In this document: positions 24,739-39,700 of the stretch, one piece after another | Numbering within the stretch: position 1 is the first letter of the stretch | How the letters are laid out: each line of letters begins with the position of its first letter | Assembly: GCA_905250025.1 (NCBI GenBank) | Contig: CAJNOJ010000071.1 | Coordinates: 186,001-250,000, forward strand | DNA length: 64,000 nt | Origin: Adineta ricciae | Lineage: Eukaryota > Rotifera > Eurotatoria > Adinetida > Adinetidae | Reading direction: 5' to 3' | Program-made: the position numbers and the translations under genes | The notes under the pieces: model-generated | The model's input: the letters and a program-made list of their open reading frames with translations, nothing else | Told to the model about the DNA's origin: nothing | The model's database searches: none

Positions 24739-27700
24739 ATGGCTGAGGAACTCGAATTAAACGATCCTCGGATCTATTTCGTCGCTGATTATGTACTTAA
24801 AATTCTCAAGCTGAAATCAGATAAATTCGGCAAGATGTACGGCGTTGAAGAAAACAAACAAATGATCCACGACTTCTTCGATAAACCGGATAATCAAATT
24901 CTTGTGATTCAATATACAACAGCCGGTTCACTTCAGCCCGCATTAACATTTCCGACCATTGTCAAAAACAAATCCTGCTACTTCATTAAGAAACGTCGTG
25001 AACCAGTGCCGAAAGATGCAATCCTTCGAGATGTGATCATGTACGGCGATTTATCAACATCACCTGTCGAACAATTGTCAGCAATGATCGACGAAGTAAA
25101 TCGTTTTGTTTACTTGAATAATTCATCAACAAGAATTTCTTTTTCTGTTAATTAGTTACTTATTCCTATTCTACAAAATCCATCAAATAATGAAGCATGG
25201 CCAAAAGTTCTCTCACAAGATATTCTTCGTCATGCAATGGGTATTAAAAACAAAGTACACGTTCTAAATGGTCAAATGAAAGGTTTGTTGAATTCACAAC
25301 TTGTTGATTTCGCATTTCTCCCAAAGTTGCCACCCGTTGCTAAGTAAGCAACAGAATTTGAATAAGAGTCAAAATCGTACAGCACGTTTCTTAGCAACGG
25401 AAAACACGAGTTGTCTTTTCATATAGGTAAAACACTCCTACCAGTTCCAGCTGGTGCTGAACGAGTCGCAGATGATATGAGTAATGGTCAACAAGAAAAC
25501 GGTCAAGCATCCGCAGTCGATAATAATTTATTACATGCTATTGAATCAGTTGTGATTGAATGGTCACATCAAGTACAAGATGTTTTGAAGAAAGATTCAT
25601 CGCAAGCATTATTGGATGGCGGAAGTCCATTGCCCAGTGTCGAAGTCGAATTTTGGCGATCGAGATATAATAATCTTTTGAGCATTCATGAACAAGTAGG
25701 ATTTTGAACTAGCGAAAGATGTCTTCTCAACTCGTGTTGTAGTTAAACGATCCTCGTGTGAAAAAAATGGCAGAACTACTGCGAAAGACGAATTCAAGTT
25801 ACTATCCAGCTTTCGAAACATTACTGCACGATGTTCAAGATTCATTAGACGAAGCAAAAGAAATCGATCTCTATCTCAAACCAGTTTCACAACATTTTGA
25901 TGGAATCGAAACGACAGATTTCGGTGAAACTGTTCCACTCTATCCACCAATGTTTCACGCAATATGTCTAATGTGGGCGAACTGCAAAGCCTATCGTCGA
26001 CCAGCACGTATTATCGTTCTTTTACAAGAGTTAAACAATCTCATTATGAAACAAGTAAGTTGACGCTGGTTGGTGAGAAATGCGATTTTTTTATTATCGA
26101 TGTTTCCTAGGCTTCGGAGTTTATGGAACCATTGGATTTGTTCAAAGGTGAACCTGATGAATCGATGGAAAAAATCAATCAAACAGTTCGAGCGCTTGAA
26201 GCGTATGAAAATGCATACAAGCAGTACAAAGGAAATTTGAAGAACTACTTCAAAAACGGCGAAGTGGTTAAAGAATTCGACTTTTCACCAAAATTAGTCT
26301 TTGCCAAATGGGATTTGTTCATGGGACGTGTGCGAATCATCCAAGACTTGTTTCATACCGCCAGTGAATTTCTTCGATTAGAAAAAGTTGAAATCGGAGG
26401 TAAGATATGTAAAAACAAGACTTGCACTTAATCTTACAGTCGAACACTTTCTCTTCTAGGTACCAAAGGCAAAACATTGACATCATTGGTTTTCAATATT
26501 TTCGAACAATTCAAAGACGAATTCGAAACAATGAGTAACAAAAAATACGATCCATTAGATCCATCATCCGACGTATGTTATTTCAACTACTCAGTTGTCT
26601 TTTGAAATTAAAATTGTTTCTGTAGGAATTTCTGGTGGACATCGAACACTTCAAACAATTCCTTCGTGATATGGAATTGAAACTAGCTTCAATTATTAAT
26701 CAAGCATTCGATGATTCGAATTGTTTGAGTAGTCAATTCAAACTCATTGGAATGTTCGCTCCAATGTTAGAACGGCCAGTTATTTACGAAGCATTTGTAC
26801 GAAATTACGATCGATTGACACTTTCGGTCGAACAAGAAATCGATGAAACACATCAGGTCTATGAAAGACAAATGGCCTACAAACAACAACATGGAACTAT
26901 AGAATTACATCGAAATCAACCACCTGTCGCCGGTTCATTAGCATGGTAAATCATTGTTTCTTGTTTTTTTTTCAAAATAGAAAAACCAAATCTTTGCCTT
27001 TAGGGTCGATGAAATGAAAGATCGTATCGAAGAGCCATGCGAAGCCTTTTTGAAAATTGATTATCCGTAAATAAGAGTTCGATTGAAGAGTTTTCTCGAA
27101 AAAGAATGACTAACTTTTATTTAGAGCAAAAGATACTTACGAAGGCAAACGTGTTATTGCCAAACGCGCTGAATTAATTCAATTATTAGACAATTTTGCT
27201 AAAAGTATTTTCGGTGCTTGGTCGAAAACGGTTGGTCAAGCTGCTAATGCTAATCTAAAACAGAATCTGGTCATTCGAAATCCGGAAACCAAACTTATCA
27301 AAACCAATTTTGATCCACAAGTAGATCATTTATCTTTGATCTTCGACATAACTACTTCTACTTCATGTATTCTAGCTCATCGGTGTGTTACGTGAAGTTA
27401 AATACATGGAACAAACGAACGAAGGCGATAACAAGGCGAATATTCCCGAAGAAGCAAAGAAAATGTATGAAGAAAATGAGAAATTTATCAATTATGTTAC
27501 CAATCTCGATTATACGGTTTCATCTTACAATAAAGTCCGTATGACCATTCACGAGGTCGAAAAGCCACTTGTTCAAAAGCAATTAGACGAAATCGATCAA
27601 AATTTAACTAAAGCAGAGAAAACTCTGACATGGGCAACGCCAGGTAAATTTTTCTCCTCTCGAAATTCTTTCTATGAAATCATAATTCATACATCTATGT

Positions 27701-30700
27701 CAAGAGTTATTCTTAATTGAATCTAAATCTTACAACGGTTTGTTTTTTTGCATGATTGTTCTCTATGTTTCGCCATGTTTCTTTCCCATCATTCACAAAT
27801 TTCCAGGACAATGTTTTCCCTTTATTCACGAACAAAGAATGATCGTATTTGCTGATTTTTAGACATCTGGGACTACATCAAAGCAATTCGCGCTGAAGTC
27901 TATGACTTGGAAAACCGTTTACACAAAGCTAAAGCGAATGTTGAACAAATTCAACGTTTAATGTCAACTTGGCAAGATGTTCCACTATACAAACGTTCCG
28001 AAGGCAAATCGACCTTGTTGTTTCTTGATGATAAAGAACAACGATTGAATAATCGTTACAAAGAAATCGATGAAACAGGCAAGAAGATTCATGGTCTATT
28101 GAAGGAAAACGGCGAATTACTTAAAGTCGAAAATTTCGACACGGATGCATGGAGAAACTATGTCGATTATGTCGACAAAATGGTCTTAGAAGGATTCAGA
28201 AAGATTATACATTGTAATTTGATGTTCTTCATGCGTGAAACTGATCCTGCACAAAATCCCGATCCTCTCTTCGAAGCACAATTACAGTTACAAGTAAGCA
28301 ACGTTTATTTTATCTAAACTCACATAGGAATTTATATTTTTCTAGCAACCAAACATGGTCTTCAATCCCTCGATGGACGAAAATGATAAAAATACATTCC
28401 TCGAACTAGTCGAAGATCTCCTCAACACGATTTACAAGCAAGGTTCATTGATTCCACGTCTCGCTAGTCATACCCAACAAGCCAATTATCAAGATGCACT
28501 AGAACATATGCAAGATTTGTCGGACATTCGAACAGAATTCACCGACCGTGTCAATGCAGTCATAACCAAAGCTAACGAATACCGAGCTATGTTTAATAAA
28601 TATGCTTATTTATGGGTGGATGATCGACAGGAGTTTATGCGACAATTTCTGCTCTATGGTCATGTATTAACGCAAGAAGAAATCGATGCTGGCGGTGAAC
28701 AAGGCGTGCCGCAAAATCCACCAACTTTACAGCAATTCAAAGAACAAGTCGATACGTACGAAAACATCTACGATGAAGTTAGTAAATTCGACGATACGAA
28801 AATCTTGGACAAATGGTTTCGTGTTGATTCTCGACCGTTCAAACAAGCGTTGCTCAATATTGCCAAGAAATGGTCGTACATGTTCAAACAACATCTCATG
28901 GATGATGTCACCAATAGGTAATGTTAATCGAAAGAGGAAATCATCGAATTTTCACTGGCTTTTGTTAATTTAGCTTACAAGAATTAGCTGATTTCATCAA
29001 ATTACATGACAAAGGTCTTAGTGTGACAATCAAAGAAGGAGATTATGATTTACTCGTTTCTCTCATGGCTCATCTTGGTGCTGTTCGTGAGAAACAACCA
29101 AAATTCGACGGCATGTTCGAACCAATGAAACAAAAACTTGAATTCTTGAAAAATTACGGACAAGAAGTTCATGATGATGTGTACGAACGTTTGAATGTTC
29201 TACCAGAAAAATGGGCGAATACGAAGAAACTCGCTCTTACCATTAAACAACAAGTCGCACCGTTACAGACCAACGAAGTGGCAAATATTCGTCGAAAAGT
29301 TGCTAGTTTCGACGTTCAACAATATGAATTTCGTGAACAATTTCGTAAAGAAGTGCCTTATACATACGATCAAACACTCGTTTACAAGAAATTGGATAAG
29401 GCGAATGCCAAAGTCACCTCTATGGAACGTGAAATGCAAGCATTGAGTAATTCAGCAGCTCTGTTCGAAGTTACTGTGCCAGACTTCAAACAGATCAAAC
29501 AATGTCGAAAAGAAATCAAATTACTCAAACAACTATGGGATTATATTAATTTAGTTCGAACACAATTCGAAGATTGGGAGAAAACCAAATGGCGTGAAAT
29601 TAACGCAGAAACGGTAGGCTTCGCATTCGAATTTTTATTCAATCTCACTTGTTTCTGAATGTAGATGGATCAAGAATGTAAAAAATTCGCTAAAGATATT
29701 CGAGGTAAACTTGTTTTCTATTCTTGTTCATCATAATTCTGCATTTCTCCATCCAATTCAGGTTTGGATAAGGAGATGCGCGCTTGGAATGCTTATACCG
29801 GTCTCGACGATGCTGTGAAGAACATGATGACATCATTACGCGCTGTAACTGAACTACAAAATCCAGCAATTCGTGAACGTCATTGGCATGAATTGATGCA
29901 AGCAACCGGTGTAGAATTTGCAATGACAGATTCCACCACATTCGCTGATCTTGTTGCTCTACGTCTCCATCAATACGAAGATGAAGTCAAAAACATCGTC
30001 GACAAAGCTGTGAAAGAAATGGCTATGGAAAAAGTCTTACGTGAATTGGATAACACATGGAAATCGATGGAGTTCACCCAGGAACCGCATACACGTACAA
30101 AACTACCGTTGATTGTCGTTCAAGAAGAATTGATTGAAGTTCTCGAAGAGAATCAAGTTCAATTGCAGAATATGTTAACATCGAAATACATTGCACATTT
30201 TCTCAAAGAAGTCACCGATTGGCAACGAAGTTTGTCTCAAGCTGATCAAGTTATTCACATACTTTTGGAAGTCCAGAAGACCTGGTCACATTTAGAATCG
30301 ATTTTTATTGGCTCGCAAGATATTCGTAATCAATTACCGGAAGATTCACGACGATTCGATACAATCGATAAAGATTTTCGTGCCATTGCAGAAGAAAATG
30401 GAAAAGATCTGAACGTCGTTCGTTGTACAAATCGAGAAAAATTGAACGATCGATTAGAAGACATCAAAGCACGATTAGCCCTATGCGAAAAAGCATTAGC
30501 TGATTATTTGGAAACCAAACGATTGGCGTTTCCACGGTAAAAGATATTCACTAGAAATATTCTCAAGAAAAATTGATTTCGTTTCAGATTTTACTTCGTA
30601 TCAGCTGCTGATCTTCTCGATATTTTATCGAATGGTAACGAGCCGGAAAAAGTAATGCGCCATCTAACCAAACTGTTCGATTCGATGTCGAAACTGAAAT

Positions 30701-33700
30701 TAACCGAAGAGCGCGGACATACAACAAAGATTGCTACAGCTATGTGGGCAAAAGATGGCGAATTCATGGCATTTCCATCCTCATGTGATCTCAACGGTCA
30801 AGTTGAAGTTTGGCTTAATCGGTAAAACGATCGAAAGGAAAAGATCATTTTTATCATCATGAGACTTTGTGTTTTGTAGACTTCTCGAGAAACAATGTGA
30901 AACAGTACGACATCACTTAACTGAAGCTGTTGGTGCCTACGAAGATAAAGCGCGTGACCAATGGATTATGGATTATCCTGCTCAAGTTGCCTTAACTGGT
31001 TCACAGATCTGGTGGACTGTGGAAGTGTGTGGTGCTTTCGCCAAATTAGAAGAAGGTTATGAAAATGCTCTGAAAGATTTTTATCGTAAACAAGTCTCCC
31101 AACTGAATGCATTGATTGGACATCTACTAGGTGATTTGTCTGCTGGTGATCGACAAAAGATTATGACTATTTGTACAGTAAGTTGTTCGCAGTAAACTGA
31201 CTCTCTTCTGACAGTTTATTTCCAATTTAGATCGATGTCCACGCTCGTGATGTGGTCACAAAACTGATAACTGCCAAATGCGAAAGTGTCAATGATTTTA
31301 TGTGGCAATGTCAATTGCGACATCGATGGGATGAAAAAGAAAAGGATTGTTTTGCTAATATTTGCGATGCACAATTTCGTTATGCTCATGAATATCTCGG
31401 TAATCAACCACGTCTAGTCATTACTCCATTAACAGATCGTTGTTATATTACATTGACACAATCATTGCATTTAATTATGGGTGGTGCACCTGCTGGTCCA
31501 GCCGGTACAGGTAAAACGGAAACAACCAAAGATTTAGGACGTGCGTTAGGTATTATGGTCTATGTATTCAATTGTTCCGAACAGATGGATTATAAGTCAT
31601 GTGGTAATATCTATAAAGGTTTAGCTCAAACAGGTAAATACTCGTCATGTTGTGTTTTTCTTACTAATGATGAATATTTCGGGAATATTCGTTAGGTGCG
31701 TGGGGTTGTTTCGATGAATTCAATCGAATTTCCGTTGAAGTACTTTCTGTCATTGCTGTACAAGTCAAAACTATTCAAGTAAACCTTCTTAGAATAGTCA
31801 TGCAGAGAAAAAACTTTGTTTCCAATTCAGGATGCTATTCGAGAGAAGAAACTACGATTCTCGTTTATGGGTGAAGAAATTCGTCTTAATCGTACTGTTG
31901 GTCTATTTATTACTATGAATCCTGGTTATGCTGGTCGAACTGAATTACCTGAAAATTTGAAAGCCCTCTTTCGGTAAGATTATTCATGTTTGATAATCCA
32001 AGTTCAATATAATTTTTGCACTCTAGCCCATGCGCTATGGTCGTACCAGATTTCGATCTCATTTCTGAAATTATGATGGTCGCTGAAGGTTTCACAGATG
32101 CTCGTCTATTAGCTCGAAAATTCATCACTCTCTACTCGTTGTGTAAAGAATTGCTATCTAAACAAGTATGTGAATCGTAATCTGATCAACGATAAATACG
32201 CACTATTGATTAATATTTAGGACCATTACGATTGGGGTCTACGTGCTATTAAATCTGTCTTGGTCGTCGCTGGTTCTCTTCGACGATCGGATCCTGGTCG
32301 ACCGGAAGATCAAGTGTTAATGCGTGCTTTACGTGATTTCAACATTCCGAAGATCGTCACAGACGATATGCCTGTCTTTATGGGTCTTATAGGTGATCTG
32401 TTCCCTGCACTCGACGTTCCACGTAAACGGTGAGAATATACGACCAGTTCTCTATGTAGTTGTTATATCATGTGTGTCATTTGTAGAAATCTCGATTTCG
32501 AAAAATTGATTAAACAAGCTACTGTTGACTTGAAACTTCAACCAGAAGATTCGTTCATTTTGAAAGTTGTTCAATTACAAGAATTATTCGAAGTGCGTCA
32601 CTCGGTCTTCATCGTTGGTAATGCTGGTACAGGCAAATCACAAATTTGGAAAGTATTGAATCGTACATATCATAATCAGAAACGCAAACCCGTTGCTATC
32701 GATCTAAATCCTAAAGCTGTGACAAACGATGAACTTTTCGGTATTATCAATCCAGCCACCCGTGAATGGAAAGATGGCTTATTTTCTACAACTATGCGTG
32801 ATCTAGCAAATGTACAATCCGATGGTAAGAAAAACCTTGTGTTGATGTTATGTGAATTCCCTCTTTCCATCTTTTAAAGGTCCAAAATGGATTGTACTCG
32901 ATGGTGATATCGATCCCATGTGGATTGAATCTTTGAATACTGTTATGGATGATAACAAAGTATTAACATTAGCCAGTAATGAACGTATTCCATTGAATCC
33001 AACGATGCGTCTTCTTTTCGAAATCAGTCATTTACGTACAGCTACACCGGCTACTGTCTCACGTGCTGGTATTCTATATATCAATCCAGCTGATCTTGGT
33101 TGGAATCCGCAAGTAGCGACATGGATTGATACGCGTGAATTAACATCTGAACGTGCAAATTTAACAATTCTGTTCGATAAATATGTTCCTATGTGTCTCG
33201 AAGCTGTTAAAGGTCGTTTCAAGAAGATTACACCTATTGTCGAAGGTGCACATATTCACATGCTGTGTCGTCTACTCGAATGTATGTTAACTCCAACAAA
33301 TACACCACCTGACTGTCCAAAGGAATTGTACGAACTTTACTTCGTCTTTGCCTGTGTATGGGCATTTGGTTCGGCGTTGTTTCAAGATCAAATCACTGAT
33401 CATCGATTGGAATTTTCCAAATGGTGGGTGACAGAATTTAAATCCGTGAAATTTCCGATCCAAGGTACAGTCTTCGACTATTATATCGATCCTGAGACGA
33501 AGAAATTCGAACCATGGACAAAACTCGTACCAAAGTTTGTCTTAGACAGCGAAATACCGTTACAAGTAAATTTCAGCTCGAATGTTTATATCTCTCCATG
33601 AATTATCTTTGTTCTTTCTTCTATAGTCTGTCCTGGTACCGACCGCAGAAACAACTCGTATTCGATATTTCATGGATTTACTTCTAGTGAAAGGATGGCC

Positions 33701-36700
33701 AATTATGTTAGGTAAGAATTTCCTCCTAGAGTTCTTTTAGTTTTTCATATGGAATTTAGTTGGTAATGCCGGTTGCGGTAAAACTGTACTGATCAATGAT
33801 AAATTGTCATCTCTCAACGAAGACTGGCTCGCTGTATCTGTTCCGTTTAACTTCTATACCACCAGTGAAATGCTTCAAGGAATTCTGGAAAAACCTTTGG
33901 AAAAGAAAGCTGGTCGAAACTATGGTCCACCCGGTAGCAAAAAGATCATCTATTTCATTGACGATATGAACATGCCCGAAGTATGAGCTCGTTAACTATT
34001 TACTCAAATACGACTCAATTGATTTTTTCAGGTCGATCAATACTATACATGTCAACCACACACACTTCTTCGTCAACATTTGGATTATAAACATTGGTAC
34101 GATCGTCAGAAACTAACCTTGAAAGAAATTCACAATTGCCAATACGTAAGTGCAATGAATCCAACCGCTGGTTCATTTACAATTGATACACGCTTACAAC
34201 GTCACTTTGCTGTATTTGCTGTGTCATTTCCTGGCATGGAAGCTTTGGAGACCATCTACGTTGGTATCTTATCTCAACATTTAGCCGAAGGCTTTGTGCA
34301 GACAGTACAGAAATATACATTAAATCTTGTTCGTGGTGCATTGGAACTTCATCGTCGTATTACAGCGTCATTTTTACCAACAGCTATTAAATTTCATTAC
34401 ATATTCAATCTTCGAGATTTATCAAACATATTTCAAGTTTGTCTATTGAGATGAATCAAGATGTATATTCGATTCTTTTCCCTCTTTAGGCTATCCTCTT
34501 TGCGAAACCTGAAGCTATTAAAACACACAACGATTTGATTCGACTCTATCTTCATGAATCTGAACGTGTCTATTGTGATAAATTAGTCGACCGAACGGAT
34601 ATTGATACATTCATAAAATTGCAACGCGATGTCGCAAAGAAATCATTCGAAGTACATATGCGAACATGCTTTGTCTTATTCGATTTTTTCAAATTCTCTT
34701 TAGGAAATCGACGAAGAATTCGTTTTCAAAAAGCCGAACATCTTCTGTCACTTTGCATTAGGTGTTGGTGATCCGAAGTATATGCCGATCGATAATTGGC
34801 CACATTTACAAAAACTATTGAATGACGCTCTCGATGCCTACAATGAACTGAATGCACAAATGAACTTAGTGTTGTTCGAAGATGCTATGACACATGTCTG
34901 TCGAATCAATCGTATATTAGAAGCACCACGTGGTAATGCTCTTCTGATCGGTGTCGGTGGTAGTGGTAAACAAAGTTTAGCTCGATTAGCAGCATCGATT
35001 AGTTCATTGGAAGTGTTTCAAATTACACTTCGAAAAGGTTAGATCTTATTGAATATTTCCACCGTATTCTTTGTTTATTTTGTTTTAGGTTATAGCATTG
35101 CTGATCTGAAAACCGATTTAGGAGCACTGTATATCAAAGCTGGACAGAAAGGCATTGGAACCGTGTTTCTCATGACCGATTCTCAAGTGGCCGATGAGAA
35201 ATTTCTGGTTTTAATTAACGATATGCTTGCATCAGGTGAAATTCCAAGTCTATTCGCTGATGATGCTATCGAAGAAATCATCGGCGCAATGAGAAATGAA
35301 GTTAAATCACAGGGTATTGATGATACTCGCGAAAATATTTGGAAATATTTCATTGAAAAAGTTCGACGTAATCTAAAAGTAACGAAAATCATCTTTCGCT
35401 TGTTGAGCTAAGAACTCACCAATGAATATAATAGGTCGTTCTGTGCTTCTCACCCGTCGGTACAACTCTTCGAGTTCGATCACGAAAATTTCCAGCTATT
35501 ACAAATTGTACTTCCATCGATTGGTATCACGAATGGCCAGAGGTATGAATGAACCTATTTCTCTAGTTTGCATTCTTGTCTGTTTCTCGTTTTTAGGAAG
35601 CTTTGATCTCTGTCGCCAATCGGTAAGTTAACTATTTATATTTTTGATAATTTTCATTTCTGAATTGATTAGATTCGTTGCTGATGTGGACACGCTCAAA
35701 CCCGAACTGAAAGATTCTGTTGCTAAATTTATGGCTTTTGTACACAAATCTGTCAATGAGATGAGCGTTGCTTATCTCATGGTAAATTAGCTATCCAGTT
35801 CTATGTTTTCATCAAGCGAATATTCGTCTTCCTAGAACGATAAGCGATACAATTACACAACACCGAAATCGTTTCTTGAACAAATTACTCTATATAAAAA
35901 CTTGTTATCAAAGCAAAATCGTGATCTACAAGACAAAATTGTTCGTTTAGAAAGTGGTCTGGTTAAATTACAATCGTGTGCTCGACAAGTCGACGATCTA
36001 AAAGAAAAACTTGCTGCACAGGAAGTCGAATTAAAACAGAAGAACGACGATGCTGACAAACTGATTAAGGTTCGTTTCTTGTGCAAAGAATATCTTCTGA
36101 AAAAAACTTGAATTCCTTTCTAGGTGGTTGCTACCGAAACCGCAAAGGTAACTAAAGAAAAAGAAGCTGCTGGTGTTGAACAAGCTAAAGTCATGGAGAT
36201 CGAAAAAGTTGTCACAGTTAAAGCAGAAGATTGCGAACGTGATTTAGCACGTGCTATGCCTGCTCTACGAGCTGCCGAAGACGCTTTGAACACACTGGAT
36301 AAAAACAGTTTAACGTATGTATTTGAAGAAAAGCAAGGAACGCATGAATTTATATTCTATTCTATTCTATTCTAGTGAAATGAAAGCTTTCCCTAATCCA
36401 CCAGAAGCTGTACTTAAAGTCGGTGCTGCTGTGTTGTGTTTAATGCCACCGGGTGGTAAAATTCCTCGACCGAATCAACGTGATTGGAAAGCGTGTAAAG
36501 CGAACATGGGTAACGTCGATCAATTTCTTCGTAAGTTTAAACTTGAGGGTAGGAATAATATTGAAAATAAATTTCGACTTATGCAGAAGCATTGAAAACA
36601 TACGATAAAGAACATATTCGTGATGATATGCGTCGTGAAGTCAAAGTTTATATTGATGATCCAGATTTTGATCCTGACAAGATTCGAACGAAATCATTTG

Positions 36701-39700
36701 CTGCTGCTGGTCTTTCCGCTTGGGTTATCAACATTCTTCTGTAAGTTATTTCTTCGTTCATCGGCAACGGAAAAATCAATATGCTTTTGATCAATGTAGA
36801 TTTTATGAAGTTTATTGTGAAGTCGAGCCTAAACGCTTAGCCTTGGAAAAAGCCAATGCAGAATTAAAAGCTGCTCGAGATAAATTAGACTCAGTCAATC
36901 GACAAGTTGCAGTATGTTATTTCGCAGTGGGTCGAACTTTGCTCTATCGAGATTGTTTCTATTTTAGCAACTGGAACAAGCTCTGGCGAAATTAACAGCT
37001 GAATATGAAGTTGCTATGGCTGCTAAACAAAAATGTCAAGATGAAGCTGATCGTACAGCATATACCATCAACTTAGCTAATCGTCTAGTGAATGGTCTTG
37101 CATCGGAAAATGTCCGTTGGCGTGAATCTGTTGCTGGTTATCGAAAATCGGAAGAAACAACGCCAGGAGATGTGCTATTGATTACAGCTTTCGTTTCATA
37201 CGTCGGTTGTTTCACTAAAGCCTATCGAGTTGATCTCATGGAACATCATTGGAGACCGCACTTATCTGCATTAAAAGTAACATTTCTATCAGGATCACAT
37301 ACTTTCAACACGAATCAAATGATTTTCTTTCATCTAGACTCCAATTCCTGTTACTGCTGGTATTGATCCATTGACGTTAGTCGTCGATGATGCCATCGTT
37401 GCCGGATGGAATAATGAAGGTTTACCATCGGATCGTATGTCTACTGAAAACGCCACAATTCTTACTATTTGTGAACGTTGGCCATTGATGATTGATCCTC
37501 AATTGCAAGGCATTAAATGGATTAAACAACGTTACGGTGAACGCTTGAAAGTTATTCGCTTGGGACAAAAAGGTTATCTCGATAAGATTGAACAAGCTAT
37601 TGCAGGCGGTGAAACTCTTCTCATTGAAAACATCGATGAATCCATCGAAGCTGTACTCGATCCATTACTTGGCCGAAATACTATTCGTAAAGGCCGTGCT
37701 ATCCGATTAGGTGATAAAGAAATTGAATATCATCCAGATTTTCGACTTATCCTACAAACAAAACTTGCCAATCCACATTATAAACCTGAAATGCAAGCTC
37801 AAACGACACTGATCAACTTCACAGTCACAAAGGATGGTTTGGAAGATCAATTATTAGCTGATGTCGTAGCTAAAGTAAGCGAAAATGTTCAATACGTTTC
37901 TTTGTCATCGATCGTTTCTTCTGATAGGAACGTCCTGATCTCGAACGATTGAAATCTGATTTGACAAAACAACAAAATGAATTCAAGATTACATTGAAAC
38001 GTCTAGAAGATAACCTTTTAGCTCGTCTATCATCGGCTGGTTCGAATTTTCTTGGCGACACTGAACTTGTCGAGAATTTGGAAAATACCAAACGAACAGC
38101 GACTGAAATCGAAGAAAAAGTCGGCGAAGCTAAAGTTACTTCAGTGAAGATCGACGAAGCTCGTGAATTATACCGTCCCGCAGCAGCACGTGCCAGTTTG
38201 ATCTACTTTATCATGAACGATCTTTGCCGTATCCATCCGATGTATCAATTCTCATTGAAAGCATTCAAAGTCGTTTTCGCCAATGCAATCGAAAAAGCAG
38301 AACCATCGGAAGATGTTAAAGCACGTGTACACAATCTCATCGATTCGATTACATACTTCACATTCATTTATACAACTCGTGGTCTATTCGAAAAACACAA
38401 ACTTATCTTCACATCACAAATGTCATTCTTGGTAAGTCAACTCTGCGTTGAGTTCGATGACTTGTCAACTAGCTTTGCTTAGATTCTGCTCGCATCGAAA
38501 GAAATCGATCCGAAAGAATTAGATTTTCTTCTTCGTTATCCAGTCACACCCAATGTTATTTCGCCCGTTGACTTTCTCAACGATATTTCATGGGGTGGAA
38601 TCAAATCGTTGTCATCTATGAATGAATTTACCAATCTCGATCGAGATATCGAAGGTTCGGCAAAACGATGGAAAAAATATGTGGAAATGGAAGCACCAGA
38701 AAAAGAAAAACTACCACAAGAATGGAAAAACAAAACACCTTTACAAAAACTGTGTATGATGCGAGCACTTCGACCTGATCGTATGCTCTACGCACTAAGG
38801 TAAGAGAAAACTATTTAATAATTGGTTTTCTGCATGTTTTCATCTATGCTTTTGTTCAGTTTATTCGTCGAAGAAAAATTAGGCAAACAATTTGTTGAAA
38901 ATCGTGCAGTACCATTCACTAAATCTTATGAAGAAACAAATACAACAACACCAGTATTCTTCATTCTTTCACCAGGTGTCGATCCAATCAAAGATGTCGA
39001 AGCACTTGGCAAAAAATTAGGCTTTACATCCAATCAAAAGACATTCCATAACATTTCACTCGGTCAAGGTAAACTAATCAAACAAATGACTTCAATCTCC
39101 TCATGTGAATTCTTTTGCAAATTTTCAGGTCAACAAATTGTCGCAGAAGAAGCTATGGATGTGGCAGCCAAGGATGGACATTGGGTTGTCTTACAGAACA
39201 TTCACTTAGGCAAGTAACAATGACAAACACGATAGGCTCTTATAGCATTTTTCTCATTGATACCAATAGTATCAAGTTGGTTACCACAGTTAGAAAAGAA
39301 ACTTGAACAGTGTTGGGAAATGGGTCATGAAAACTTTCGTATCTACATGTCTGCTGAACCATCAGCTGATCCATCTGGACATTGTATCCCCCAAGGTATA
39401 CTCGAGTCTGCTGTGAAAATGTAAGTCGAAATGCATGGATGAAAGAATGATTTCTATTGATGTCGTACTTGTGTTTTTTTTTAGAACGAACGAACCACCA
39501 ACAGGAATGCAGGCGAATTTACATAAAGCCTTGGATTTGTTCAATCAAGACACGTTGGAGATGTGTGCAAAAGAAACTGAATTCAAATCGATTTTATTTG
39601 CACTTTGTTACTTCCATGCTGTCGTAGCTGAACGGTAAGAAATGCGATTTCTGATGAGAAAGGAAGATCATTGGCAACCTTTTCTAGACGTAAATTCGGC

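Noticed and set aside
27644-27861. Possible disruption in the dynein gene, where an intron is about 218 bases and the frame is lost
   Set aside because: A GTAAAT donor and TTTTTAG acceptor restore the frame (TWATP then DIWDYIKAI), so it is a normal, longer intron.
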